Positions 37,327 to 46,718 of a stretch of 64,000 bases of DNA are shown here, one piece after another (positions within the stretch are counted from its first letter, which is position 1; each line of letters opens with the position of its first letter). The stretch is taken from NCBI RefSeq assembly GCF_008974285.1, contig NZ_BKZV01000002.1, positions 716,281 through 780,280 of the forward strand, given 5' to 3'. A program made the translations under genes and the position numbers. This stretch comes from Thermogemmatispora aurantia. Lineage in GTDB: Bacteria; Chloroflexota; Ktedonobacteria; Ktedonobacterales; Ktedonobacteraceae. The notes under the pieces were generated by a model that was not told the DNA's origin, did not search any database, and was given only the letters and a program-made list of their open reading frames with translations.

Positions 37327-38526
37327 CTAACCGCAGTTCGTCAGCACCGTACCATGCAGACCAACAGCCCAGATCTGCTTCGTATTGGGCACAGCGGCGG
37401 CGCCGAGGAGCATATGCTGACGGCCATCGGCGGCATTGGGAGCCTGGATCAGGTTCCAATGAGCGCCATCCCAATGTTCGAGCAGGGAGCTAAAGTGGCT
37501 GCCGCTGAAGGCTCCGCCCACAGCCCAGACGTTGCCTGGAGCGACTGCAGCGACGCCGGTCAGGTAGCTGGCAAAAGCATCGGGGGCATCGGAGCTGGGC
37601 ACTACGCTCCACTGCGAGCCATTCCAGTGCTCAACCAGGGTCTTGGCCCGCAGGCCGCTCAGTAGGGACCCCTGGAAGGCCGAGCCTACCACCCAGACAT
37701 TATCGGGCGCCAGGGCACTCACTCCAGTGAGCATGACCATCTGAGTCGAGGGACCCTGGCCGCTGACAGCCTTCCAGCTGTTGCCGTCCCAATGGACGAT
37801 GACACCGGAGCCCATCGAACTCATGTTCAGATTGACCCCATAGCCCTGGAAGTTGTAGCTCACCTTGAGGCTGGTCCCAACCGCCCAGATGTCATGTGCG
37901 CTGCTGGCCGCGACCGCGAGCAGGGAATCACCCTGACCGGCCAGATTGGCCTGCAGGGCCACGTTCCAGCTCTTGCCATCCCAGTGCTCGATTAGAGCCT
38001 GGCTGTTCGAGGTGCCAACCGCCCAGACATCGTTGCGCGCCAGCGCCACGACGCCGTTGAGCTGGCCACTGCCGACGGCGTCGGACACAATGCTCCAGCT
38101 CTTACCATCCCAGTGCTCGACCAGGGTATGATTCGGCGTATTGGTGGTGCTGCCCACGGCCCAAATATCGTCGGGGGCGCTACCTGAGATGCTCTTGAGC
38201 AACGCTGGCTCGCTCGGGGCCGGACTGGGAACGATGCTCCAGGCCTTGCCGTTCCAGTGCTCGATGAGGGGCACCGATCCCTGGCTGCCAACGATCCAGG
38301 CGTTGTCGGAGGCGAAGGCGGTGACGCCCACTAAGGCTCCATCGGCGGCTTCCGGGACGCGACGCCAGGCTCCACAGGTGAGCGCGGGCGCCTTCGAGGC
38401 CGCCGCCACCGTCGACGTCAGGTGGGCTGTGCCTCCGCTCGCTCGTGAGATCAGGAGCGTGACCAGGGCCATCAGCGCGCAGGAGAGCAGAACCGCTCCA
38501 GAACGTTTGAGCATTCCACCCAACAT
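37327..38526 (-). CDS. Exported seven-repeat beta-propeller-like protein
   Basis: 399 residues. An N-terminal hydrophobic segment (about 8-26) acts as signal or anchor. Seven repeats of about 45-55 residues follow, each of the form 'DIWAVG ... LVEHWDGKSWSIV'. Seven such blades would close one propeller. Similar proteins are common in Ktedonobacteria and are usually exported, with binding roles assumed. The last blade ends LHGTVLTNCG. A Cys near residue 49 and a C-terminal Cys may pair. GGAAAGGGATGG upstream of the ATG. Confidence 0.72.
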   Translation of the reverse strand: MLGGMLKRSGAVLLSCALMALVTLLISRASGGTAHLTSTVAAASKAPALTCGAWRRVPEAADGALVGVTAFASDNAWIVGSQGSVPLIEHWNGKAWSIVPSPAPSEPALLKSISGSAPDDIWAVGSTTNTPNHTLVEHWDGKSWSIVSDAVGSGQLNGVVALARNDVWAVGTSNSQALIEHWDGKSWNVALQANLAGQGDSLLAVAASSAHDIWAVGTSLKVSYNFQGYGVNLNMSSMGSGVIVHWDGNSWKAVSGQGPSTQMVMLTGVSALAPDNVWVVGSAFQGSLLSGLRAKTLVEHWNGSQWSVVPSSDAPDAFASYLTGVAAVAPGNVWAVGGAFSGSHFSSLLEHWDGAHWNLIQAPNAADGRQHMLLGAAAVPNTKQIWAVGLHGTVLTNCG

Positions 38527-39158
38527 AGTCTACACCATCCCTTTCCACGTCTTCCTTGACAAAACAGCAAACCAGCAGCCTCCTGCTGCTGTATCCACCC
38601 TTTTGGCTGCTCACCTGCTCTCTCCGCAGGTCGCCATTTCTGGCATGCCGCCTGCCACCAGCACGGGACCGCCGGACGGACGACCCACAACATCGGCCAT
38701 TGTGGATTGCCCAGGCCCCGAGCCGGCACTGCACCTGCTCGGGGCCGTCGCTTCCGCCCGCCCATCAGGGCCATGCCGGGTCCGGGAGACAGGCGGGCCA
38801 TCATGGAGGCAGATGCGCAGTCTTGAGCGTTGATTTGGTTCTACAGAAGAAGATACGGTCAGTAGAGCAAGTTAGTCTTCTTGTCTCTATCAGGCCGTCT
38901 TCTTCATGATACAGTGTAGCAAAGGAGAGTAAGATGTCTTTCTCTAGAAAAACTACCATAGCAAAAAAGTTATAGCCTTTGGTGTATATAGCTATCTTCG
39001 TATGCTGATTATTAGATGTTACCTGGCTATCCTGCGGCCCTGGCTCACGGACACAGGCTAACCTCCGGTCTCCAGGCGGCGGCAGCTTGTGATAGAGTAA
39101 TACCACAAACGATAAGCAGATCTCTGCCATCAGCATAGATGGCTCCTGGAGCAACATC
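38527..39158. other. Divergent intergenic region
   Basis: 632 bp between the leftward propeller gene and the rightward flavoprotein gene. Frames on both strands have no ribosome site. The stretch around 38960-39010 is AT-rich and is the likely promoter zone for the flavoprotein gene. Confidence 0.35.
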
Positions 39159-40565
39159 ATGCCACGTATTGCAATCGTTGGGGCCGGCATTGCTGGCCTG
39201 GTGGCCGCCCTTACCCTACAGGAGGCAGGTCTGGCCTGCACTCTCTATGAGGCCTCCGATCGTATCGGTGGACGTATCCGTTCCGACGCGCGCACCTGGC
39301 GGTCTGGGGCGGTCAGCGAGGGCTGCGGCGAATTCATCGATGCCGATCATGAGCTGATGCACCAGCTGATCCGGCGCTTCGGCCTCTCGACGATCAGTCT
39401 CGATCGAGGCCGGGCTCCCAGACTGCTCTACTTCTCCAACCGCTACTATCGCGAAGATGAGCTGACAGAGCCGCTGCAAGCTGTTGCCGCCCTGCTGCAC
39501 GAGCAGCTGCAGGAGATCGGGCCTGTGACCACCTGCAGGCAGTATACGGCTGCCGGCTACCGCTTCGACCACCTGAGCGCTTACGATTGGATCGAGCGCT
39601 TTGTGGCGGATGGCCATCGTTCTCCTGTGGGCCGTCTGCTCGATATTATGTGCAGTGGCTATTATGGCCTGGATACCAGCGAGCAGAGCGCTCTCAACTT
39701 GATTTATATGTTTGCCCCCCGCGACCTGGCTCGGGGCTCTACCACTGGTGGGCCGCAGCTAGAGAGCTGTAAGATTCGGGGAGGCAATGAGCAGCTGGTG
39801 CAGGCCATCGCGCGTAGCCTTCCCGAGGGAAGCATCCATTTGCAGCACCGTCTGGCAGCTATCGAGCGGCGGAACGAGCGGGAGGTCGCCTTGACTTTCG
39901 TCACGCCCTCTGGGCCTGTGGAGGTGCGTTGCGAGCATGCCCTGTTAACGCTGCCTTTCAGTACGCTCAGGCAGGTCGATTATCGTCGCGCTGCTTTCAG
40001 TCCTCTAAAGCAGCAGGCTATCGCGGAGCTTGGCTACGGCACGGTCTCTAAGCTCTTTCTAGAGTTCGACCAGCCGTATTGGTACCAGGAAGGTCCCTGG
40101 CCCCATCCTCATAATGGCTTCATCGTGACTGACCTGGAGCTTCAAACCCTCTGGGATGTCTCCTATGGCCAGGGAGTCTCAGGCGGCCTCCTGCTCTCCT
40201 ACAGGAGTGGCAGCAGAGGGGTGGCTCTGGCTTCCCCGGCTCCTTATGCAACCTCACTCGACGCGGAGGCCGTGAGGCAAGCCGCTGCCTCTTGCCTTCA
40301 GCAATTGGAGCACCTGCTGCCCGGTATCAGCGTCCACTACACGGGCAGAGCCGCCTTGAGCTATTCAACAGGCGACCCCTACCTACTCGGCAGCTACTCT
40401 TGCTGGCGCGTTGGACAATATACGCTCTTCAGCGGGTATGAGAGGGTGCGCGAGGGGCCGATCCATTTTGCTGGAGAACATTGCTCGGTCGAGTTTCAGG
40501 GCTTCATGGAAGGCGCAGCCCGCGAGGGAGTACGCGCGGCCCAGGAGATCCTCGAAGACTACTGA
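39159..40565 (+). CDS. FAD-dependent amine-oxidase/protoporphyrinogen-oxidase-like protein
   Basis: 468 residues. The FAD-binding Rossmann fold is at the N-terminus (IAIVGAGIAGLVAAL, about 4-18), followed by YEASDRIGGRI (about 30-40), the amine-oxidase hallmark. The C-terminal FAD motif is IHFAGEHCSVEFQGFMEGAAREG (in part, about 435-457). Substrate is uncertain; monoamine, polyamine or porphyrinogen oxidases share this plan. GGAG upstream of the ATG. No neighbour in the same direction close enough to define a pathway. Confidence 0.85.
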   Translation: MPRIAIVGAGIAGLVAALTLQEAGLACTLYEASDRIGGRIRSDARTWRSGAVSEGCGEFIDADHELMHQLIRRFGLSTISLDRGRAPRLLYFSNRYYREDELTEPLQAVAALLHEQLQEIGPVTTCRQYTAAGYRFDHLSAYDWIERFVADGHRSPVGRLLDIMCSGYYGLDTSEQSALNLIYMFAPRDLARGSTTGGPQLESCKIRGGNEQLVQAIARSLPEGSIHLQHRLAAIERRNEREVALTFVTPSGPVEVRCEHALLTLPFSTLRQVDYRRAAFSPLKQQAIAELGYGTVSKLFLEFDQPYWYQEGPWPHPHNGFIVTDLELQTLWDVSYGQGVSGGLLLSYRSGSRGVALASPAPYATSLDAEAVRQAAASCLQQLEHLLPGISVHYTGRAALSYSTGDPYLLGSYSCWRVGQYTLFSGYERVREGPIHFAGEHCSVEFQGFMEGAAREGVRAAQEILEDY

Positions 40566-41224
40566 GCAGACGGCCTCTGCCCGGTCTGCCTGCCAGGCAA
40601 CTGTCAGAAGACTGGCCTTCTGCGCAGCTTGAGCTGATCGCTCTTTGCCCGCGGAAGGCCGCTTTTTGTTCCTTTCTCGGGAGTCGCTCGCATACTGCTC
40701 ACTGTCTCGCTCGCTGATCATGTCCAGATTTCTCCCCTCGATCAAGAAATATTCGTGTGCAGGGCCTACGCTTCCCCTACAGTGGCAGCAGAAAGCCTGA
40801 TGGGGCCTCGCTGCTGCTTCAAAGGCCAGTCTTCAGAGGAAGGAGCAGTCAGATATGGCTACCATTATCGATGTTTTTCCTCTCGTTAAGTGAAAAACAT
40901 CACAGCGTGTTTCCCAAGGGCCTGGTAATATACACCTAGCAAGTAGATACAGATCTCAGGCTGGGATGCCACACGATTGCTTCAGCGTCTGTGGGGCAGC
41001 CAGCGCAGGAATAAGCTGCAGCGAAGACACGTACTCTGAGCAGGTAAGGAACTGGCATGACGAGTTTCTGCTTGTCTGATGCAGCAATTAATTACAGTGG
41101 CGATGCCTGATAAGCTTGGATGGGCTTTGCTGCTGGCGCTGTTCTGGCTGATTGGCAGTACAGATACTTTCACGTTGCTATTCTTTGCAAGACAGCTTGT
41201 CATCTACCAGGGAGGGTATTAAGT
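40566..41224. other. Intergenic region
   Basis: 659 bp. No gene is supported; frames are short and of biased composition. The zinc-ribbon gene downstream probably starts transcription within its last 150 bp, but no clean promoter was identified. Confidence 0.3.
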
Positions 41225-41587
41225 ATGTATGTGATCGTTTATGGCTATCGCACTAAGCAGTGGTTAATGGGCCGGATTCCAGCAGTGTGCCAGCGCTGCC
41301 AGCGCACGACCCAGCAGCAAGTGGTACGCTCACAGCGCAAGTTTACGCTCTTCTGGATTCCTCTCTTTCCTATCATGACCAGAACCTTCCTGGTCTGTAC
41401 GCTCTGTGGCCATCAAGTGCGTGTCGACAACAAGCAGGCCGATGCCTGGGTCAAGTCGCCTGCTACGCCTCCCTCTCCTCAGCCAGGGCAGTCTGCTCTG
41501 CCGGGAACGCCCGGAGTTGGAGGACCGGCAACGACGCCCCAGCCTGGCTATCCTTCCCAGCCTGACAGTCCTCCACCTGCCATATGA
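41225..41587 (+). CDS. Zinc-ribbon-15 family small protein
   Basis: 120 residues. The opening VIVYGYRTKQWLMG and the first knuckle CQRCQ (about 22-26), with a second knuckle CTLCG (about 60-64), match the zinc_ribbon_15 family. A hydrophobic stretch between them (FTLFWIPLFPI) is also typical. A Pro/Gly-rich tail follows. The family has no known function. GGGAGGG lies about 8 bases before the ATG. Confidence 0.75.
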   Translation: MYVIVYGYRTKQWLMGRIPAVCQRCQRTTQQQVVRSQRKFTLFWIPLFPIMTRTFLVCTLCGHQVRVDNKQADAWVKSPATPPSPQPGQSALPGTPGVGGPATTPQPGYPSQPDSPPPAI

Positions 41588-41854
41588 GCAACGGTCACTC
41601 TCGATATGGCGCCTGAAAGCTGGCTGGCAAGAAGACGAGACAACTCCGAGATAGCGCTTTTGCCTTCAGAAGGAGGCAGGTGCCCTGGCTCACCCCTCAC
41701 GAGCAGGCTGTTTGCCGGATGGGCCAGAGTAAGGGAGACAGGGCGAAGCAGGGGGCCAGGCCAGTCAGTCAGGCGAGGCAGCGGCTCACCGACCAGGACG
41801 CTCGGTGACCTCGCTCCTTTCCTAACCCCGCGCATGGATGAGTCCGGGAGAGCT

Positions 41855-41898
41855 GAGAGGGTGTGATGGATCAGATGTTTACACCATCACACCCTCTC
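41855..41898. repeat. Perfect 15-bp inverted repeat
   Basis: Arms GAGAGGGTGTGATGG (41855-41869) and CCATCACACCCTCTC (41884-41898) are exact complements around a 14-nt loop. It lies in a 533-bp gap without genes, 220 bp past the stop of the leftward P450 gene and 270 bp past the zinc-ribbon gene. No T tract follows on either side, so an RNA hairpin or a protein-binding site is possible. Confidence 0.6.
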
Positions 41899-42120
41899 TC
41901 TATGCGTGGGGCGATCGCCCTAGGACGCAGCATGCGTCTGATGCGCGGCTGCAACAAGGACAAGGAGGCCGCCGGGGAAGCCCCGTGATGAGTCAAGCAA
42001 CGAGGTGTGGTGCGCGACGGGTGGTAGAGCAGGAAACAAGCATGTCCTGCCAGACTGGCCCGTCCCCACGAGCGACCGCTGACCGTCACCCCGGCCTGCT
42101 CTTGCTCCCGGGCGTCGTGC

Positions 42121-45100
42121 TCAGGAGAAGACATCTGCCACGTAGCGCGTTCTGGTGCGCTCTATTTCGCGCGCCCAGGCTTCGGCCTCTTCGGGCGAGC
42201 AATGCATGGCATCCTGATAGATGCGGACAAACGTGGCTCGCACCGCCGGAGCCATTTGCTGCCCATCGCCACAGACATATATCCGCGCATTGCGCTTGAA
42301 CAGAGCGACGATCTCCTCTCTGTCATGCCAGAGACGGTCTTGCACGTAGCGGATCTGGCCGTTTGGACAGCGGGAGAAGGCCGCTCGTAGTTGCACGATG
42401 CCAGCTTGCTCCCACTGCTCCAGCTCCTCACGATAGAGATAGTCGACCGCGGGATGATCGCAGCCAAAGAAGAGTAGGGCCGGAGCCAGAGTCTGCCCGT
42501 GAGAGGCGAGGATAGCACGTTCCTGCAGGAAGCCGCGAAAGGGGGCGATGCCCGTTCCGGCGCAAACCATGATGAGCGGAGTGTCGAGTGTGCTCGGCAG
42601 GTGGAAGGCTTCCTGTGAGGGCCGAACTGCGACCGAGACACTGGTGCCGGGCTGAGCAGCAGCCAGGTACGTTGAGGCCACCCCCAGATAGGTGCCCTGG
42701 CCTGAGAAGGCTGGCGCTTGCAGCACCGAGAAGGTAATCGTACAGTGATCTGCTCTCCAGAGTGGCGAGGATGAGATCGAGTAGAGCCGCACATGCATAG
42801 GAGGTAGCATCTCCAAGAAGGCTCCGAGGGAGAGTGCGCAGGAGGGCGTCTGCTCAAGCAGATCAAGGACGCTGAGACGCCGCTGAAGGACCTCCTGCTC
42901 ATAGCGATCCGTCTGCGCCAGGGTCTCAAGCCGCGCCCTCTCCTCGGGCTGTGCTGTTTCTGCTGCCAGCGCAGCAACCTGCTTACGTGTGGCTGGTTGT
43001 GCTAACTCAACATAGTTGGCTAGCAGCTCTCGTACGCCGATGGGATAACCCGTCGGCAGCGAGGTTTGACTATCGGGGCGGGCCTTGTGCAGGACGATCT
43101 GCGTGTCGGGAGCCAGGCCAAAACGGCGCAGGGCGCGTTCAACGTTGATCTCGGGATTCGTTGGTAAGACAGCCAGGTAGTCTCCGGCTCGATAGCTCAT
43201 CCCTTCTGGCAGAGCGATCTCTACCTCGCGCTTCGAGCGTCCGAGTGGAGAGGCGAGATTGACCAGCTCGCGATTGGCGATGACGGTACCGCGCTGCATA
43301 TCTCCCTGGCGTAGCAGCGCTGGTCGCGCCGAGGGGACAATCTCCACTGCATAGGTTCGACGACTGGCCACCGGCTGCAGCTGCTTGCCAAAGACGGGGG
43401 CCAGGCTCGACCAGAAGGTGTCGTACCAGCGATCGAAGTCGCCAAAGAAATCGCCACGCGCATCCGCCTCACCTCGCTCTTTGAGCCGAGTGGCTCCTGC
43501 CGCGGCGAGGGCGCTATCGATGCGCTTGGGAATGGCCTGATAGGTGCGCAGCCAGTCGCGATTACCGCAGCCAAAGACGGCGTAGCGCACCCCCTGGAGA
43601 TCCCCGGCTTTGAGAGTTTCCAGCCAGGCCACAAACTGCCTGGCCTGATCAGGGGGCTGGCCCTCGTAGGAGGAGGTGACGATGACGACGGCGCCCTCGG
43701 TCGGCAGCCGCCCGACATACTCATCGAGGGGGGCAACGCTAGCGCTGTAGCCCTGGACGCTGGCATCGGTGGCGATGCGTCGAGCGAAGGCTTCCGATGA
43801 ACCGCCGTTCGAGCCAAAGAGCACCAGCAGGGGCGTCAGCGCCTCCTCCGGCACTGGCTGCCTGACGGGGATAGTGGCAGTTTGCGTCTGCGGTTGCAGA
43901 TGGGAGGGCCTGGCTCGCTCTCTGGTGACCGCCGGGGGGCAAGGTCGGCCCGCTCTGCGTCTGGCGCGGATGAAAAAGCCTTCGGGCTTGAGTGTCAGTG
44001 TCTCACGAATGCGCAGCTGATAGCTGGGATCGTGCTCGATCAGGTCAAAGCGCTGCAGAATCATGGCGAGAACCAGGGTCGCTTCCTGTAAGGCAAAGGG
44101 GCGGCCAATACAGGAGCGCTGGCCATTGCCGAAGGGTTTCCAGGCATTGGCGGGCACCTGCGCATAGCGCGCTGGCTCGAAGCGATCGGGATCGAAGCGC
44201 TCTACATCTTCGCCCCAGGCCCGGGGATCACGGTGCAACATAGGAATGAGCACCAGGATGGTTTCGCCTTTGGTAAGTGGATAGGTGCCGGCGAGCAGGG
44301 TGTCCTCGTAGGGCTGCAAAGCGATGGCGGGGGCTGTCGGCCAGAGGCGCAGCGTCTCTTTCAAGACGTGATCGATATAGGTGAGCTGGGCCAGGTGCTC
44401 GAAGCGCGGGATTTCGTCGCCCAGCACCTCATCGACGTGGGCCCGGGCGCGGGCCAGCACGTGAGGGTTCTTGAGCAGCTCATAGAGGGCGAAAGAGAGC
44501 AGGCCGCTGGTAGTTTCGTGTCCCGCGATGAGAAAGGTGACCAGCTGGTAGCGGATATTTTCGTCGTCGAGGCCTTCGCCGGTGACCGGGTCGCGTCCTT
44601 GGAGCATGCGGCTGAGCAGGTCACGCCGACTGGCCGCCTCGGGATCAAGCCGACGATGGGCGATGATCTCGTCGGCGAACTGGTGCATGGAGCGGATGTC
44701 TTCCTCATAGCGGCGCCTGGTGAGAAGCATCAGCTGGTTCTGGATGGGAAGACGCCGCGCCTGGGCTCCGGATTCGATCAGCGCCTCCACCATTGCATGC
44801 ACAAAGGGGTGCATGTCCTGCCGGTAGAAGCTGTTCAGGCGCTCGCCGAAGGCGCAGAGGGCGATGGTATCCAGGGTCAGGCGTGTCATGTTATCGGGCA
44901 CATCGATGACTGCCTGGGGTCCAAAGCGCTCCCAACGTAGTAGCATCTGTTCGGCGATGTCAAGCATCGGCTCGAACATCTCGCGCATCGCTGCTGGCCC
45001 AAAGGCGGGCATGAGGATGCGATGGGCCTTCGCCCAGTTCGGCTCTTGTGTGTAGGCGGTGAAGAGGCCGTCACCGGCAAAGGCGCGAATGTGTTCCAGG

Positions 45101-45336
45101 GGCGCGTGGACCTTTTTATCAAAACGCCGTTCATCACAAAGCTCGTCAACAAGCGCCTGCGAGCTGACGACTAGCATCTCTCTGCCTGGCAGCTGGAGGC
45201 GGAAAATGGGGCCATAGAGACGGGCCAGTCGCATCAGACTCTGGACAGGTCTGTCAGGATCAAGCTCTTTGAGATTTTTGAGCAGCGGATCTGGCTTAGG
45301 CTGCGGAATCGTGGCGAATGGCGATGATAATGACAC
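42121..45336 (-). CDS. Self-sufficient cytochrome P450/NADPH-P450 reductase (CYP102 type)
   Basis: 1071 residues from a GTG with AGGAGGAGCT upstream; the frame runs to 45534, but that extension is unlike the family. The heme domain (about 1-470) has the oxygen-activation motif AGHETTS (271-277), E-T-L-R (327-330) and the heme thiolate in FGNGQRSCIG (C409). A linker is followed by an FMN flavodoxin domain (about 501-645; LFGSNGGSSE). The FAD/NADPH reductase part has RLYSISSSP (850-858) and CAGTGIAPFR (925-934). The layout equals P450 BM3 of Bacillus megaterium, a fatty-acid hydroxylase. Residues near the BM3 active site, GDGLFT and the I helix, are nearly the same, which suggests long-chain fatty acids or similar substrates. 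Confidence 0.95.
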   Translation of the reverse strand: MSLSSPFATIPQPKPDPLLKNLKELDPDRPVQSLMRLARLYGPIFRLQLPGREMLVVSSQALVDELCDERRFDKKVHAPLEHIRAFAGDGLFTAYTQEPNWAKAHRILMPAFGPAAMREMFEPMLDIAEQMLLRWERFGPQAVIDVPDNMTRLTLDTIALCAFGERLNSFYRQDMHPFVHAMVEALIESGAQARRLPIQNQLMLLTRRRYEEDIRSMHQFADEIIAHRRLDPEAASRRDLLSRMLQGRDPVTGEGLDDENIRYQLVTFLIAGHETTSGLLSFALYELLKNPHVLARARAHVDEVLGDEIPRFEHLAQLTYIDHVLKETLRLWPTAPAIALQPYEDTLLAGTYPLTKGETILVLIPMLHRDPRAWGEDVERFDPDRFEPARYAQVPANAWKPFGNGQRSCIGRPFALQEATLVLAMILQRFDLIEHDPSYQLRIRETLTLKPEGFFIRARRRAGRPCPPAVTRERARPSHLQPQTQTATIPVRQPVPEEALTPLLVLFGSNGGSSEAFARRIATDASVQGYSASVAPLDEYVGRLPTEGAVVIVTSSYEGQPPDQARQFVAWLETLKAGDLQGVRYAVFGCGNRDWLRTYQAIPKRIDSALAAAGATRLKERGEADARGDFFGDFDRWYDTFWSSLAPVFGKQLQPVASRRTYAVEIVPSARPALLRQGDMQRGTVIANRELVNLASPLGRSKREVEIALPEGMSYRAGDYLAVLPTNPEINVERALRRFGLAPDTQIVLHKARPDSQTSLPTGYPIGVRELLANYVELAQPATRKQVAALAAETAQPEERARLETLAQTDRYEQEVLQRRLSVLDLLEQTPSCALSLGAFLEMLPPMHVRLYSISSSPLWRADHCTITFSVLQAPAFSGQGTYLGVASTYLAAAQPGTSVSVAVRPSQEAFHLPSTLDTPLIMVCAGTGIAPFRGFLQERAILASHGQTLAPALLFFGCDHPAVDYLYREELEQWEQAGIVQLRAAFSRCPNGQIRYVQDRLWHDREEIVALFKRNARIYVCGDGQQMAPAVRATFVRIYQDAMHCSPEEAEAWAREIERTRTRYVADVFS

Positions 45337-45518
45337 AGCTCCTCCTCTTGAGGTGCCTTTCTCCTCTCGTCCGACCTGGTCGGCTCCCCACTGGATGCAG
45401 TAGCGGTTGTCAGCTCCTGCCCCTGTGTCGCAACGAGAAGGAGACAAGCAGCCTTTGATCTCTGGCGTCTGAAGGCTGCTCTCCTGATTGGAGATTGAGC
45501 ACATCCTTGACATTGCAT

Positions 45519-45547
45519 ATTTTATTAGACACATTGTCTAGCAAGAA
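45519..45547 (-). promoter_or_regulatory. P450 promoter with operator inside the spacer
   Basis: On the minus strand TTCTTG (45547-45542), a 17-bp spacer and TAAAAT (45524-45519). The palindrome TAGACA-CAT-TGTCTA (45526-45540) fills the spacer, so a bound repressor would block the polymerase. The P450 start lies 176 bp downstream of the expected transcription start. Confidence 0.7.
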
Positions 45548-45604
45548 CTGTAGGGCCAGTGGTCCCAGCCTGTCAAGAGGGAGAGCGGGAAGATAGAGAT
45601 CCTG

Positions 45605-45629
45605 GACACATTGTGTCTATTAGTAGACA
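45605..45629. promoter_or_regulatory. Second operator cluster upstream of the TetR gene
   Basis: Two overlapping palindromes, GACACA-T-TGTGTC (45605-45617) and TGTCTA-TTAG-TAGACA (45614-45629), use the same half-site as the P450 promoter operator. It sits 27 bp before the TetR start codon, which suits autoregulation. Confidence 0.65.
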
Positions 45630-45655
45630 GTGATTTAGATCAAGGAGGGAAGCGT

Positions 45656-46288
45656 ATGGAGGATCGACGTGTTCAGCGTACTCGCCAGCTACTGGAGCGT
45701 GCTTTGCTGGAGCTGATCGAGGAGCGCAACTATGAGAGTATTACTATCCAGCAGATTACAGACCGTGCTAATGTGGGGCGCGCAACATTCTATTTGCACT
45801 ATCGGGATAAGGAGCAGCTGCTCCTGGCAACCATTCAGCGTTTGCAGGAGGATCTGGCCCGGCAGTTGGAGCCGCTGCGTCCTGCGGATTTCCTGCAGGA
45901 GAGACCGGTGCTCAATGAGCAGATTTTCCGTCATGTCGAGCGTTATCGCCATCTCTATGAGGTGCTTCTCAGCGAGAGGGGGGCGGCGTTGGCCAGGCAT
46001 CGTCTCATGGCCTACCTCACGAGCCAGGTAGAGCATTTCCTTCTGAGGCCGCTGCTGGCTCTTGTTGGAGAGCCGGCAGTTCCTACCAGCCTGCTGGCCA
46101 GTTATGTCAGCGGGACTCTCTACACGGCGATCACCTGGTGGCTTGAGCATCCAGGCCAGAACACGCCGGAGGAGATGGGGCAACTGGTGCGCAAGCTCAC
46201 GCTGCCAGCGATCTTTGCGGTTTTGGGTGTAGCCCCGGAGCAGCTTGTTTCGCAGGGAAGGCAGGCAGAGCAGGAATCTGGGAACTGA
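45656..46288 (+). CDS. TetR-family regulator, probable P450 repressor
   Basis: 210 residues. The helix-turn-helix is ESITIQQITDRANVGRATFYLHYRDKEQL (in part, about 25-53), the TetR N-terminal hallmark; the rest is a helical ligand-binding domain. ATG 45656 has AAGGAGGGA upstream. The gene diverges from the CYP102-type gene and both promoters carry TAGACA half-sites. The best studied parallel is Bm3R1, the TetR repressor of P450 BM3 in Bacillus megaterium, relieved by fatty acids and barbiturates. Direct equivalence is inferred. Confidence 0.9.
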   Translation: MEDRRVQRTRQLLERALLELIEERNYESITIQQITDRANVGRATFYLHYRDKEQLLLATIQRLQEDLARQLEPLRPADFLQERPVLNEQIFRHVERYRHLYEVLLSERGAALARHRLMAYLTSQVEHFLLRPLLALVGEPAVPTSLLASYVSGTLYTAITWWLEHPGQNTPEEMGQLVRKLTLPAIFAVLGVAPEQLVSQGRQAEQESGN

Positions 46289-46638
46289 GGCAGGAGGAGC
46301 AGGTTGAGGGTGGGAGGAAGCAGGCAAGACGTGATCTTGCTTTTGGTCGATGAGAGGTTCCCTCGTGGAGGGAGTGAGATTTTTCCTGCGCAGGGCGCCT
46401 GTAGCACAGCTGGGTTGCCTTATGGGGAGTAGCCTCTTCCTTCTGAGGAGCAGCGCCATGTGGAAGGCTGCTGGTCGAGCCGGGGAGCTTCTTCTAATGA
46501 TGTAGGAAAGGAAGTCAGAGCCGCGTCAAAAACTCTATCCAGTCTTCTACTCCGTCTTGCGCATGCTGAACGGAGTACTTGCATTCGACGAAACCAGAGG
46601 TCCGCCGGTGGGGGACTCCGATGTGAGGGAAGTTGACA
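46289..46638. other. Intergenic region before CRISPR array 1
   Basis: About 350 bp after the TetR gene without a supported gene. Antisense frames cover part of it. The first decayed CRISPR repeat begins at about 46639. Confidence 0.35.
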
Positions 46639-46657
46639 GGCTTGTCCTGCTTTCTGA
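46639..46657 (-). repeat. Decayed terminal CRISPR repeat of array 1
   Basis: 19 nt identical to the inner part of the array 1 repeat (GGCTTGTCCTGCTTTCTGA on the plus strand). It lies 61 nt before the first full repeat, beyond the trailer end. Confidence 0.7.
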
Positions 46658-46718
46658 TTGCTTGCAGGTCCAGACGGTCCATCACCATCTTTCTCTCGTC
46701 TTCAACCCCTTCTAATCC

